From Chthoniobacterales bacterium (GTDB lineage Bacteria > Verrucomicrobiota > Verrucomicrobiia > Chthoniobacterales > UBA10450), in the NCBI GenBank assembly GCA_025929155.1, contig JAICMR010000021.1:1-33059 (forward strand): 33,059 nt of DNA. The letters run 5' to 3'. Under the pieces are notes generated by a model that did not search any database, had not been told where the DNA came from, and saw nothing but the letters and a program-made list of their open reading frames with translations. Position numbers and translations under genes: made by a program. Positions 15,851 to 24,019 of the stretch are shown here, in pieces. Position 1 is the stretch's first letter. Each line of letters opens with the position of its first letter.

Positions 15851-16237
15851 ATGATCAAGAAGCTATTGCACACGCGCTACCGTGTCACCGATCTGGAAAA
15901 GACGGTTTCATTTTATCGCGACGTGCTCGGGTTGGAAGAAGTGCGGCGCCATACTTCCGGTCGCGGTTCACAGCTGGTTTTTTTGAAGGCACCGGGGAGC
16001 GAACAGGAAATCGAGATCTGCAAGTTCGACGAGAGTGGTCCAGTGCAGGTCGGTCCCGATCTCACTCATCTGGCGTTTGAGGTCGATGATCTCGAGACGT
16101 TCGCGAAGCAGACGGCGGCGAAGGGTTACCCACTCTCGGATGGTCCGCATCCGAATGGCAAGGGCGGCGCGATCGCGTTCATTGACGCGCCGGAAGGTTA
16201 CGAGGTCGAGCTGATCCAGCGCAGCGGCGCTCGTTAG
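15851..16237 (+). CDS. VOC-family protein, glyoxalase I-like
   Basis: The 128-residue protein resembles lactoylglutathione lyase (GloA). The start is ATG 15851, giving MIKKLLHTRYRVTDLEKTVSFYRDVLGLEE; an earlier in-frame start would add filler. All four expected metal-ligand positions are occupied: H7, a glutamate of QEIEI (53-55), H73 in LTHLAFEV, and a glutamate of GYEVELIQ. That supports a metal-dependent glyoxalase or related isomerase acting on a glutathione or similar adduct of methylglyoxal. The stop codon TAG is formed by a CGTTAGGC copy (16232-16239). The dacF-like gene follows 44 bases later on the same strand, so co-transcription is possible. Confidence 0.82.
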   Translation: MIKKLLHTRYRVTDLEKTVSFYRDVLGLEEVRRHTSGRGSQLVFLKAPGSEQEIEICKFDESGPVQVGPDLTHLAFEVDDLETFAKQTAAKGYPLSDGPHPNGKGGAIAFIDAPEGYEVELIQRSGAR

Positions 16238-16281
16238 GCGCGATCGTTCTTCCCGTAGAAACCGGAACGACTTAACGAAGA

Positions 16282-17220
16282 ATGAAAAGAAACATTTCCG
16301 CGAAATGCGTTCTGTTGGTTGCGCTCTTGTTTGCCTTCGTCAGCGTCGCGGGAGCCGCTCCGAAGCAGAAAAAGCATCATTCCGTCAAGCGCGCCATCGC
16401 CGTCGAAGAAACCACGCCGCCACCCGTGCCGGTCACGGCGCCCGCCGCCTTTCCCACTCCGCGGCCCGGCGCGCGGGAAGAAAATGGCGCGCCGAAAACA
16501 CGCGCTGCCGCCGTGCTCGTGACGAACGTGCGCTCGGGCGAGATTCTCTACGAGAAGAACGCCGACGCACCGCGGGCCGCCGCCAGCACGCAAAAGCTGC
16601 TGACGGCGTTGATCGTGGCGGAGACGGGTTATCTCGATCAGCCGGTGACAGTGGAGCCGAGCGACACGGAGGCGGAGCCGGTGCGGCTGAACATCAAGCC
16701 GGGCGAAGTCTATCCGCGGATTGATTTGCTCCGCGCGCTGCTCGTGAAAAGCCCTAACGACGTCGCGCGCTGCCTGGCGCGGGATAACGCCGGCAGCATC
16801 GAAGCGTTCGCAGACAAAATGAACGCGAAAGCACGCGCGCTCGGCGCCACCCATTCGCATTTCGTAAACCCGAACGGGCTCCCAATTCCCGACCAATGGT
16901 CCACGGCGCGCGACCTCTCGATCATCGCGCGAGCCGCGTATGCGAACCCGACGATTCGCTCGATCGTTTGTCTGCCGCGTCTCACCTTTCGTTATGCCAA
17001 TGGCCGCACCCGGGAACTCGAGAACACGAACAAAGTCCTGAAAAGTCTTGCCTATTGCAACGGGATGAAGACGGGCTACACAGAAGCGGCCGGTCATTGC
17101 CTGATTGCGAGCGGCACGATCCCCGGCCGTGAAGTGATCGTGGTTGTGCTGGGCGACAGCAAGGCCGGCGTCTGGCGCGACGCGTCGGCGCTGCTTTCAT
17201 GGGGTTTGGTGACGATGTAA
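16282..17220 (+). CDS. D-alanyl-D-alanine carboxypeptidase (S11, DacF/DacA-like)
   Basis: The 312-residue protein is a low-molecular-weight PBP that trims the terminal D-Ala of peptidoglycan stem peptides. A signal peptide (VLLVALLFAFVSVAGAA, cut near residue 26) is followed by a proline-rich linker (TTPPPVPVTAPAAFPTPRP), then the S11 domain with S102-T-Q-K105, S157-P-N159 and K263-T-G265. Most relatives have Ala or Gly at the middle of the SxN motif; here it is proline, encoded by CCT of a CCTAACG word that overlays the motif exactly. It lacks a long C-terminal domain, so it is a short secreted or periplasmic form. A REP-like element begins two bases after its stop. Confidence 0.9.
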   Translation: MKRNISAKCVLLVALLFAFVSVAGAAPKQKKHHSVKRAIAVEETTPPPVPVTAPAAFPTPRPGAREENGAPKTRAAAVLVTNVRSGEILYEKNADAPRAAASTQKLLTALIVAETGYLDQPVTVEPSDTEAEPVRLNIKPGEVYPRIDLLRALLVKSPNDVARCLARDNAGSIEAFADKMNAKARALGATHSHFVNPNGLPIPDQWSTARDLSIIARAAYANPTIRSIVCLPRLTFRYANGRTRELENTNKVLKSLAYCNGMKTGYTEAAGHCLIASGTIPGREVIVVVLGDSKAGVWRDASALLSWGLVTM

Positions 17221-17222
17221 CG

Positions 17223-17347
17223 GTGATTCCGAGTGGAGCCGAGGGATCTCGAAATTCCCGTGAAGCGCAACCGCAGAAGTTTGCGATCGTGGCTTCGAGG
17301 CGCTCCACAGAATCCCGTGACTCCGCTGCGCCGCGCTCAGAATGACA
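17223..17347. repeat. REP-like element 6
   Basis: The left end is GTGATTCCGAGTGGAGCCGA (17223). The right end, read on the minus strand, is CTGTCATTCTGAGCGCGGCG, followed by AGCGGAGTCACGGGATTC and an interior GTGGAGCGCCTCGAAG that parallels elements 4 and 7. It lies directly after the carboxypeptidase stop. The rest of the spacer, up to bioF, contains CATCCGTGCCCATCTGTGGC, which looks like a second class of dispersed filler. Confidence 0.6.
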
Positions 17348-17400
17348 GAGGCATTATCAATGTTTCATCCGTGCCCATCTGTGGCTAAATTTCTTCTGCC

Positions 17401-18744
17401 GTGAATGATTTGTTCCAGGAGCAACTCCAGGCGCTCCGGGCGCGTTCGCTGCATCGCCAGTTGCGTGAGATCGGCTCGGCGCAAGGGTCCGAGATCGAGA
17501 TCGTTGGCCGCCATCTCGTTAACTTTTCCTCAAACGATTATCTGGGTTTGGCGAACGATCCGCTGCTGAAAAAAGCCGCGATCGCAGCGATCGAAAAGTT
17601 CGGCGTCGGCGCGGGGGCATCGCGACTTATCAGTGGAACGCAATCGCCGCACGTCGCGCTGGAGGCGGCGCTCGCGAAGTGGAAACGCGCTCCGGCGGCG
17701 CTCGCCTTCAGCAGCGGATATGCGGCCGCGGTCGGTGTTTTGCCGGCGCTTGCTTCGAAAAACGACGTCATCATTCTCGATAAGCTGAGCCACGCGTCGC
17801 TCATCGACGGCGCGAGGTTAAGTGGGGCGACGCTCCGCGTTTTTCCGCACAACCACCTCGGCAAACTCGAGAGCCACCTCGAGTGGGCGCAGCGCGAACT
17901 GCCGGAGGCGCGCCGCGTGGTCGTGACCGAATCGGTTTTCAGCATGGATGGCGACCAGGTGCCGCTACGCGAGTTGATCGAACTGAAGAAGCGCTTCGGC
18001 GCCGTGCTGTTGCTCGACGAAGCGCACGCGATCGGCGTGGTCGGCCCGAACGGCCGCGGGCTTACTGCCGAACTCGGACTCGAACGCGAAGTCGAAGTGC
18101 AACTTGGCACTTTAAGCAAGGCGCTTGGCGTAAGCGGTGGCTACGTCTGCGGGTCGCGGGCATTGATCGATTGGCTGATTAATCGCGCCCGCCCCTTCGT
18201 CTTCTCAACCGCGCCGCCGCCAGCTCTCGCGGCGGCTGCGACAGCGGCGATCGAATTTCTCGCGAGTACGGACGGCGAAATCCGCCGGATTGCGCTCTGG
18301 CGGCGCATCGCAAGGCTGGGGCAGGAATTGCCGCACCGACGCCAGCTTGGTGGATCCAGCCCCGATCGAGCTGAGGGTGCGGCGGTGGCGGAAGTCTTTC
18401 CCGGCTCGACAGATTCTCGCCCTGCCACTTCGCGCGCAGCTAATCCCGGAAGTGATTGGGTGCGGGAGAATTCCGCGCCCGCGACGAGCGCGATTATTCC
18501 CTGGATGGTGGGGGACGAACAGGCCGCGCTCGATCTGGCGCGCGCTTTGCGGGAGCAAGGCCTGCTCGTGCCGGCGATTCGTTATCCGACGGTCGCGCGG
18601 GGTTCAGCGCGTCTTCGCATTACTGTCAGCGCGACGCATACCGAGGCCCAAATCGCGCAGTTCGGCGCCGCGCTGCGCCGACTCTGCCCGGGCGATTACG
18701 GCTGCGAAGCGGCGGAACGACGCAGGAGTGGAGAGGGGACGTAG
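17401..18744 (+). CDS. bioF: 8-amino-7-oxononanoate synthase
   Basis: BioF is a PLP enzyme that condenses pimeloyl thioester with alanine in biotin synthesis. The start is GTG 17401. Features are NFSSNDYLGLAND, GAGASRLISGT, SGYAAAVGVLPAL, TESVFSMDGDQVPL, LLLDEAHAIGVVG and the PLP lysine K240 in GTLSKALGVSGGY, then GSARLRITVSATHT near the C-terminus. At 447 residues it is longer than the usual 380-395. The excess is an in-frame insert at about residues 312-362 between LGQELP and SAIIPWMVGDEQ, polar and low-complexity. Other alpha-oxoamine synthases (Kbl) are possible, but BioF fits best. No other bio genes are adjacent. It overlaps the convergent small lipoprotein gene by 49 bases. Confidence 0.85.
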   Translation: MNDLFQEQLQALRARSLHRQLREIGSAQGSEIEIVGRHLVNFSSNDYLGLANDPLLKKAAIAAIEKFGVGAGASRLISGTQSPHVALEAALAKWKRAPAALAFSSGYAAAVGVLPALASKNDVIILDKLSHASLIDGARLSGATLRVFPHNHLGKLESHLEWAQRELPEARRVVVTESVFSMDGDQVPLRELIELKKRFGAVLLLDEAHAIGVVGPNGRGLTAELGLEREVEVQLGTLSKALGVSGGYVCGSRALIDWLINRARPFVFSTAPPPALAAAATAAIEFLASTDGEIRRIALWRRIARLGQELPHRRQLGGSSPDRAEGAAVAEVFPGSTDSRPATSRAANPGSDWVRENSAPATSAIIPWMVGDEQAALDLARALREQGLLVPAIRYPTVARGSARLRITVSATHTEAQIAQFGAALRRLCPGDYGCEAAERRRSGEGT

Positions 18745-18941
18745 GCGGGATTCGCGTTCACGTCCTGCGGGCCTTCCGCCGGAATGTCGGCTTCGTTAGG
18801 ACCTTCGGCGGGCGGAGCTGGCTCGGCGTTGTTGGCGTAGCGCGAGTTCTTTCCGTTGATGTTGTTCGCGGAGGTTTGTGTGCTGCTGCAGGCGGGGAGC
18901 AAAGCCGCGGCGAGTAAACTGAGGGCGATTTCCGTTTTCAT
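18696..18941 (-). CDS. Small lipoprotein of unknown function
   Basis: The 81-residue protein starts at ATG 18941. It has a lipoprotein signal MKTEIALSLLAAALLPACSS, with a lipobox ending at C18, followed by an asparagine-, proline- and glutamate-rich segment. That segment holds a near-repeat, AEGPNEADIP / AEGPQDVNAN, whose first copy contains a CGTTAGG word (18794). No domain is recognised. Its 3' end runs 49 bases into bioF on the opposite strand. The clean lipobox makes a real gene likely despite the small size. It is probably anchored in the outer or inner membrane leaflet. Confidence 0.65.
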   Translation of the reverse strand: MKTEIALSLLAAALLPACSSTQTSANNINGKNSRYANNAEPAPPAEGPNEADIPAEGPQDVNANPAYVPSPLLRRSAASQP

Positions 18942-19163
18942 GATTTCGTTGTCCGTCGTCAGGCGAATCTCGTTCGCCGCCATTGCCCGTCATAATTACT
19001 GTATTTCGCTTTTGGCCGGCAAGACTTGTTTTGCGCGGCAGTCATCTCCGAGCACGCGAGTCGAAATTCAGCTCACGTTTGGCGAGATGTCCCGCGGCTC
19101 GAGCGGGGACGATCTGCCGCGTTGAGTCTGCGAACAACTGCGCTGGAGGACCACACCGACGCG

Positions 19164-20036
19164 CTAATCGAGAAATCGCCGCAGAATCGGCTCCAGATAT
19201 TGCTTCGTCTTGGCTGGCCAGAGTTTGGGATCCGTGACGAGTGCCGAATCAAGCGCGCGATGTTCCGGCCAGTTCGCCTCCGTCGGAAGGCGCGGGATGA
19301 CTTCGGCCAAAAGCTTCTTCGCAGTCTCGGCGTTGGCTAGCAGATGCTCGACTACGGTTTGTGCGGAAACCGGTTCTTCCTCCACTTTCCAACAATCGTA
19401 GTCGGTGACCATCGCCATCGTGGCGAGCGCGATCTCCGCTTCCCGCGCCAGTTTCGCCTCGGGCACATTCGTCATTCCAATCACGTCGAAACCATGGCGG
19501 CGGTTCAGCTCGGATTCCGCGCGCGTGGAAAAAGCCGGGCCGTTCATGTTCACGTAAGTGCCACCGTTGTGCACGTTCAGGCCTAAAGACCGCGCCGATT
19601 CGGCGAGCAGGTTGCGCAGCTGAGTTGAAATCGGCTCCGCGAAAGTAACGTGAGCCGCGATCCCGTTCCCGAAGAAGGTGTGATCGTTCCGCGGGCTCGT
19701 CCGATCGTAAAACTGTGACGGCAACACCAGATCCCGCGGTGCGTACTTCTCCTGGAGACTCCCCACCGCCGTCACGGAAATAATCCAGCGCACGCCTAAC
19801 GAACGAAGCGCGTAGATATTCGCACGGTGATTCAGCTCATGCGGCAGGAGCCGATGCCCGCGCGCATGCCGGGGCAAAAAATAGACGCGCCGGCCGCCGA
19901 CCTCGCCGCCGATGATTGCGTCCGAAGGTTTGCCAAATGGCGTCTCGACCACGTGCTCCTGCGGATTGATGAACCCGTCGATCTGATAAAGTCCGCTCCC
20001 GCCGATGATGCCGATCGCTGCCGTCTCCTGATCCAT
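19164..20036 (-). CDS. mtnP: S-methyl-5'-thioadenosine phosphorylase
   Basis: The 290-residue protein cleaves 5'-methylthioadenosine to adenine and 5-methylthioribose 1-phosphate in the methionine salvage pathway. The start at ATG 20036 gives MDQETAAIGIIGGSGLYQID, the phosphate-binding opening; the longer open frame upstream is not PNP-like. Other blocks are PRHARGHRLLPHELNHRANIYALRSLGV, ISVTAVGSLQEKYAPRDLVLPSQFYDRT, GGTYVNMNGPAFSTRAES and GFDVIGMTNVPEAKLAREAEI, and the late VTDYDCW. The RHxRGH...NHRANI pattern and TNxPEAxLAREAE place it in the MTAP rather than the general PNP group. No other salvage genes are nearby. A CGTTAGGC copy (19794) encodes Ser-Leu-Gly. Confidence 0.9.
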   Translation of the reverse strand: MDQETAAIGIIGGSGLYQIDGFINPQEHVVETPFGKPSDAIIGGEVGGRRVYFLPRHARGHRLLPHELNHRANIYALRSLGVRWIISVTAVGSLQEKYAPRDLVLPSQFYDRTSPRNDHTFFGNGIAAHVTFAEPISTQLRNLLAESARSLGLNVHNGGTYVNMNGPAFSTRAESELNRRHGFDVIGMTNVPEAKLAREAEIALATMAMVTDYDCWKVEEEPVSAQTVVEHLLANAETAKKLLAEVIPRLPTEANWPEHRALDSALVTDPKLWPAKTKQYLEPILRRFLD

Positions 20037-20105
20037 AATTCGGGGCGCAGCTTCCTGCGTTCGGTGCCTTGTATGCAAGGAGGAAGCTTCGGCTAACGTG
20101 AGGAA

Positions 20106-20836
20106 ATGACCGCGCGACATCTCTTCCTCTCGCTTTTTTTCCTCCTGCTGATCGCCGCGTGCAGCGCGCCACCTTCCGGCTCGCTCGACCAAACAGCGGC
20201 CAGTTCCGATTTTGCTCAGCCGCCACACGATCGCCTGGGTCTCGGGACCAAGTGGGGCGAAACCCGCAAGTCGGCTGCGAGCGCGACGACCTTCCTTCGC
20301 GCCACTCCGACTGAACCACTCGCCGCCGAGCTTTTTTACAACGACCAAGCCGGGATTGAAGCAATGGCTGCGGCTTCAGAATTTCGGCGCGTCTGGCCCA
20401 TCTTGCGCGAACCGATTGCCGGTCTGTTTCGATTGGACTCAAGGACCAAAATGGGCATTTTCTTCCGGGGCTGACCGTCGGAGATCGGTGGTTTGTCGTG
20501 GGTGAGGAGGGCCGCCGCTACTCGATTGTGCTGAAAAATCGAAGCAATTTGCGGCTCGAAGCCGTGCTCTTGGTTGATGGCTTGGATGTGCTCGATGGCC
20601 GGTCGGCGTCAGTGCGGAAGCGCGGTTATGTAGTCGGTCCGCATCGCACGCTCATAGTGGAGGGTTTCCGACAAAGCAACGATGCTGTCGCGGCGTTTCG
20701 TTTCAGTCCCGTCCCCGAATCCCACGCCCAGGAAAAGTTTGGCCGTAATCGAAACGTCGGCGTGGTTGGCCTCGCACTTTTCAACGAATGCGGCACCTAT
20801 CCCTGGACCGATCGCGAGGTGAAAAGGCGGCCCTAG
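20106..20836 (+). pseudogene. Frameshifted lipoprotein gene
   Basis: The N-terminal part (from ATG 20106) has a lipoprotein signal, FLSLFFLLLIAACSAPP, then LGLGTKWGETRKSAASATTF and LAAELFYNDQAGIEAMAAAS. After about 20420 the sensible reading continues in another frame (position 2 modulo 3) with SIGLKDQNGHFLPGLTVGDR, then YSIVLKNRSNLRLEAVLLVD and GVVGLALFNECG, ending with TAG at 20834-20836. The original frame stops at 20472-20474. One single-base indel between about 20395 and 20430 would restore a protein of about 243 residues. It is either a true frameshift mutation or an assembly error. The function is unknown; it is a secreted or anchored beta-rich protein by appearance. Confidence 0.6.
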
Positions 20837-20935
20837 GCGAATCCGTTTCCAAATCGTTTCGCGACGCCGCCTAACGACTAGCTGCGGGCGCGGCTCTGGC
20901 GAGCAGAGCGTGTTTATGTAAGTTGGCGGCCCGGG

Positions 20936-22345
20936 ATGCCGAAATTTTATATCAAAACTTACGGCTGCCAGATGAACGAGCGCGACTCGGAACAGGTGGC
21001 GCGCTCACTGCTCGATCGAGGCTACCTCGCCGCCCAGACGGCGGAAGAGGCGGACGTCATCCTTTTAAATACTTGCAGCGTGCGCGACATGGCCGACCAA
21101 AAGGCGATCGGCAAAATGGGCATGCTGGGCAAAATCGCGAAGGATCGGCCGGAGACGGTTTTCGGCTTTCTTGGCTGCATGGCGCAAGCGCGCGGTGCGG
21201 AGCTTTTGCGGGCGGCGCCGCATGTCGATCTGGTCGTGGGCACGCAAAAGTTCCATCGTGTCGCAGATTATGTGGACGAGCTGGTCGCAAAGAAGCGGAC
21301 GCGGCAGATGGACGACCCGCGTTACTCGATCGTTGATACGGCGGAAGAAGCCGGCTCGCAGGCGACGATCCGCGAGCACGCGCTCCGCGACCATCAGGCG
21401 ACGGCGTTTGTCTCGATCATGCAGGGCTGCAACATGCACTGCACGTTTTGCATCGTGCCCCGGACGCGAGGGAGCGAGCGGAGCCGGACCATTCCCGAGA
21501 TCGTCGCGGAAGTGCGTGAACTGGTCGCGCGCGGAGTGAAGGAAGTCACGCTGCTCGGGCAGATCGTGAATCTTTACGGGCGGCACGAGTTTGAGAAGCG
21601 TGATGGCAAGAGTCCGTTCGTGCAGTTGCTCGAAGCGGTCCACGAGGTCGAAGGGCTCGAGCGGCTCCGCTTTACCTCCCCACATCCAATCGGGTTTCGC
21701 GCTGATTTAATTAACGCTTTCGCGGAGTTGCCGAAACTCTGCGAGCACGTTCACCTGCCGCTGCAGTCGGGTTCGGATCGCATTCTCAAAGCGATGCATC
21801 GCACTTACACGGCCGAAAAGTATCTGCGCCTCGTCGAACAACTGCGGGCCAATTGTCCCCGCATCGCCCTAACGACCGATGTGATCGTCGGATTTCCAGG
21901 CGAAACCGACCAGGATTATTCCAAAACACGCGACCTGGTGGAGCGGATTCAATTCGATAATGCATTTGTCTTTCGCTACTCCCGGCGGAGCGAAACGCCG
22001 GCTGCGGAATTACCGGGCCAGATCGATGAGGTGACGAAGGAAGTTCGTAACCACGACCTGCTCACCGTTGTCGATGCGGCGGCGAAACGTGCGGGTCAAA
22101 AGCTCGTCGGAACGACTATCGAAATTCTGGTTGAAGGCCCGAGCAAAACCAACGCAGCCCGGCTCACCGGTCGCACGCGCACGAACAAAATCGTCGTCTT
22201 CGAAGGTGAGAAGGAGGAAATCAGCCAACTTCTCCATTTGCAGATCACGCACTCGACCGGATTCAGTCTCTCGGGTGTGCCGATCAGTTGTGCTACGGCT
22301 GGAAAGGGCCAAGTTCTGCCGCCGGCCCTCGCTCCGCTTTCATGA
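20936..22345 (+). CDS. miaB: tRNA-2-methylthio-N6-dimethylallyladenosine synthase MiaB
   Basis: The 469-residue radical-SAM methylthiotransferase adds the 2-methylthio group to i6A37 of tRNAs. The N-terminal UPF0004 domain has its three cluster cysteines C11 (YGCQMN), C47 (NTCSVR) and C81 (LGCMAQ). The radical-SAM motif is C165-x3-C169-x2-C172 (CNMHCTFC), and a TRAM domain lies at the C-terminus (about 375-445, GTTIEILVEGPS...). The TSPHP and DVIVGFPGET blocks are typical of MiaB rather than RimO or MtaB. The start is ATG 20936. It overlaps the next membrane-protein gene by 4 bases (ATGA), so the two are co-translated. One CCTAACG word (21868) is read as Leu-Thr. Confidence 0.94.
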   Translation: MPKFYIKTYGCQMNERDSEQVARSLLDRGYLAAQTAEEADVILLNTCSVRDMADQKAIGKMGMLGKIAKDRPETVFGFLGCMAQARGAELLRAAPHVDLVVGTQKFHRVADYVDELVAKKRTRQMDDPRYSIVDTAEEAGSQATIREHALRDHQATAFVSIMQGCNMHCTFCIVPRTRGSERSRTIPEIVAEVRELVARGVKEVTLLGQIVNLYGRHEFEKRDGKSPFVQLLEAVHEVEGLERLRFTSPHPIGFRADLINAFAELPKLCEHVHLPLQSGSDRILKAMHRTYTAEKYLRLVEQLRANCPRIALTTDVIVGFPGETDQDYSKTRDLVERIQFDNAFVFRYSRRSETPAAELPGQIDEVTKEVRNHDLLTVVDAAAKRAGQKLVGTTIEILVEGPSKTNAARLTGRTRTNKIVVFEGEKEEISQLLHLQITHSTGFSLSGVPISCATAGKGQVLPPALAPLS

Positions 22346-22887
22346 TTTACCATTTGTCGCTGCACACCGCGGGTCTGATCGCGGGCCTGATTCTGATCTT
22401 GCTCGGTGGATTGGGGCTCATATTTCCAGCCGCGAATTTTCTTCCGCGCTTCCCTCGTTCCCGCACCGCTGGAGCCGCTTTGCTCACGCTGGACCTCGTC
22501 TGGAGCGTCTGGCTCGTAGCCACGATGGAGATGGGCGAGTTCTCGCATTTTCGTGGCCCATTGCTGATCATTTTGCCGATCGGGTTTTTTCTCGTCCTCC
22601 GATTTGCGGATGAATTTCTCGCGGTGCGCGCGCTCGGGATTCTTTGCCTCCTCGCGGCCGAGCCGCTCCTGGATGCAGCGTTTCTGCGCGCGGAAATGAG
22701 CCGGCTGCTCCTGGTGGTGCTTGCCTACCTGATGATCGTGCTGGGGTTGCTTTGGGTGACGATGCCGTTCCTGTTGCGTGACCAAATCTCGTGGAGCACC
22801 AGAACCTCCGGCCTCTGGCGCGTGGTCACGGGCGCGACGCTGCTCTTCGGGCTCGTGATCCTGGCCTGTGCGGTGGTGGCCTATTGA
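22342..22887 (+). CDS. Hypothetical multi-pass membrane protein
   Basis: The 181-residue protein is dominated by hydrophobic segments (about 8-30, 43-62, 72-88, 94-110, 114-137 and 155-178), so it is an integral membrane protein with about five or six passes. No catalytic motif is evident. The start is ATG 22342, overlapping the miaB stop (ATGA), which suggests translational coupling. Charged loops such as RFPRSRT and LLRDQISWSTRTSG separate the helices. No family is recognised. The GT9 gene follows on the same strand, so all three may form one transcript. Confidence 0.7.
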   Translation: MIYHLSLHTAGLIAGLILILLGGLGLIFPAANFLPRFPRSRTAGAALLTLDLVWSVWLVATMEMGEFSHFRGPLLIILPIGFFLVLRFADEFLAVRALGILCLLAAEPLLDAAFLRAEMSRLLLVVLAYLMIVLGLLWVTMPFLLRDQISWSTRTSGLWRVVTGATLLFGLVILACAVVAY

Positions 22888-23024
22888 GGCGGTCTTGGTG
22901 TCAGCCGCCGGAAAATTTCATCGTCAAAGCGAGTCTCGCGAGAGCAGGCAGAGTTGAAGCGAAGCGCCGATCCGCCGAGACGCTCTCGAGGCCGCGTCCA
23001 GCGAATCCGCTCGCGACGGACGAG

Positions 23025-23942
23025 GTGAAACGGATTCTCGTCATTCGCGGCGGGGCAATCGGTGATTTCATTCTTACGCTGCCGGCGCTGAAGATGTTGC
23101 GCGACGTTTTTCCTGCCGCCCACTTCGAACTGCTCGGTTACAAACACATCGTCGCGCTCGCCGAGATGAGCGGGCTCGCTGAGGGGACGCGTTCGATCGA
23201 ATACGGACCGCTCGCGAGCTTTTTCAGCCGGGATGGCGAGCTGCCTTTGGAGCTCATGCAATACTTCAAGAGCTTTCAACTAATCGTCAGCTTTCTCTTC
23301 GATCAGGACGAAGTCTTTGCCGCAAACCTGAAGCGCGCTGGCGTGTCCAATTTACTCGCCGCTTCGCCGAAGCTAACCGGGCGGGAGCACGCAGCCCGGC
23401 AACTCGCACGCCCGCTCGAGCGGCTCGGGCTTCATCTCGAAGACCCGGCCGCCTGGCTCACGCCGCTCGGAGCTGCTGCGATGGATTCCGAGAGACTGGC
23501 GATTCATCCCGGCAGCGGCAGCGAAAGGAAAAACTGGCCGGTCGAGCGTTTTGCGGAAGTGGCGAAGTGGTGGCTTGCACCTAACGAGAACCGGAAAATT
23601 CTGGTCGTGGGCGGCGAAGCGGACGACACTCGGATCGCGACCCTGCTGGCGGTTTTGTCTAACGATCGTCTGGAACTCGCGCAAAACCTTCCGCTCCCGG
23701 ACTTGGGCGCGCGGCTGCGCGACTGCGGATTGTTTCTCGGACATGACAGCGGAATTTCCCATCTGGCCGCGGCTGTGGGAACGCGCGCATTGCTGCTCTT
23801 TGGTCCGACCGATCCGGTGATTTGGGCTCCGGCGAATCCGCAGGTGCGGGTTTTGCGCCCGTCTTGCCTAACGATGGCAGGAATCGCGGTGGCTCAGGTG
23901 AAGTCTGCCCTGGAAGACGCAGGAAACTGGCGCCGGCCGTAG
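23025..23942 (+). CDS. Glycosyltransferase family 9 (heptosyltransferase-like)
   Basis: This protein of about 305 residues begins at a candidate GTG with KRILVIRGGAIGDFILTLPALKML, the GT9 N-terminal motif. The C-terminal donor-binding half has LAIHPGSGSERKNWPVERFAEVA, ILVVGGEADD, LGHDSGISHLAAAVGTRALLLFGPTDPVIWAP. GT9 enzymes transfer heptose or related sugars from nucleotide donors to LPS core or similar glycans. The open frame extends upstream to 22791, but that portion overlaps the membrane-protein gene and lacks GT features; the exact start is uncertain. Two CGTTAGG copies lie inside (23580, 23866). It is convergent with dnaN. Confidence 0.82.
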   Translation: MKRILVIRGGAIGDFILTLPALKMLRDVFPAAHFELLGYKHIVALAEMSGLAEGTRSIEYGPLASFFSRDGELPLELMQYFKSFQLIVSFLFDQDEVFAANLKRAGVSNLLAASPKLTGREHAARQLARPLERLGLHLEDPAAWLTPLGAAAMDSERLAIHPGSGSERKNWPVERFAEVAKWWLAPNENRKILVVGGEADDTRIATLLAVLSNDRLELAQNLPLPDLGARLRDCGLFLGHDSGISHLAAAVGTRALLLFGPTDPVIWAPANPQVRVLRPSCLTMAGIAVAQVKSALEDAGNWRRP

Positions 23943-24000
23943 CACCAGCGGGCGTTGTCAGCGGGAGTCTGCAAATTGGCAGCCGAGATCCCGTCAGCGT

Positions 24001-24019
24001 CACAGGCAGAATGCCAGTG
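24001..24019. repeat. Short hairpin between convergent GT9 and dnaN genes
   Basis: CACAGGCA (24001-24008), loop GAA, TGCCAGTG (24012-24019) forms a 7-of-8 stem. It ends at the dnaN stop and lies 58 bases after the GT9 stop. There is no U-run, so it is not called a Rho-independent terminator, but a transcript-end hairpin is plausible. The word resembles a common dispersed hairpin class. Confidence 0.35.

Noticed and set aside
22096-22785. Minus-strand open frame of 229 codons opposite miaB and the membrane gene
   Set aside because: It is antisense to the TRAM region of miaB and to the membrane helices; its Gln/Arg-rich translation is typical of a shadow frame.
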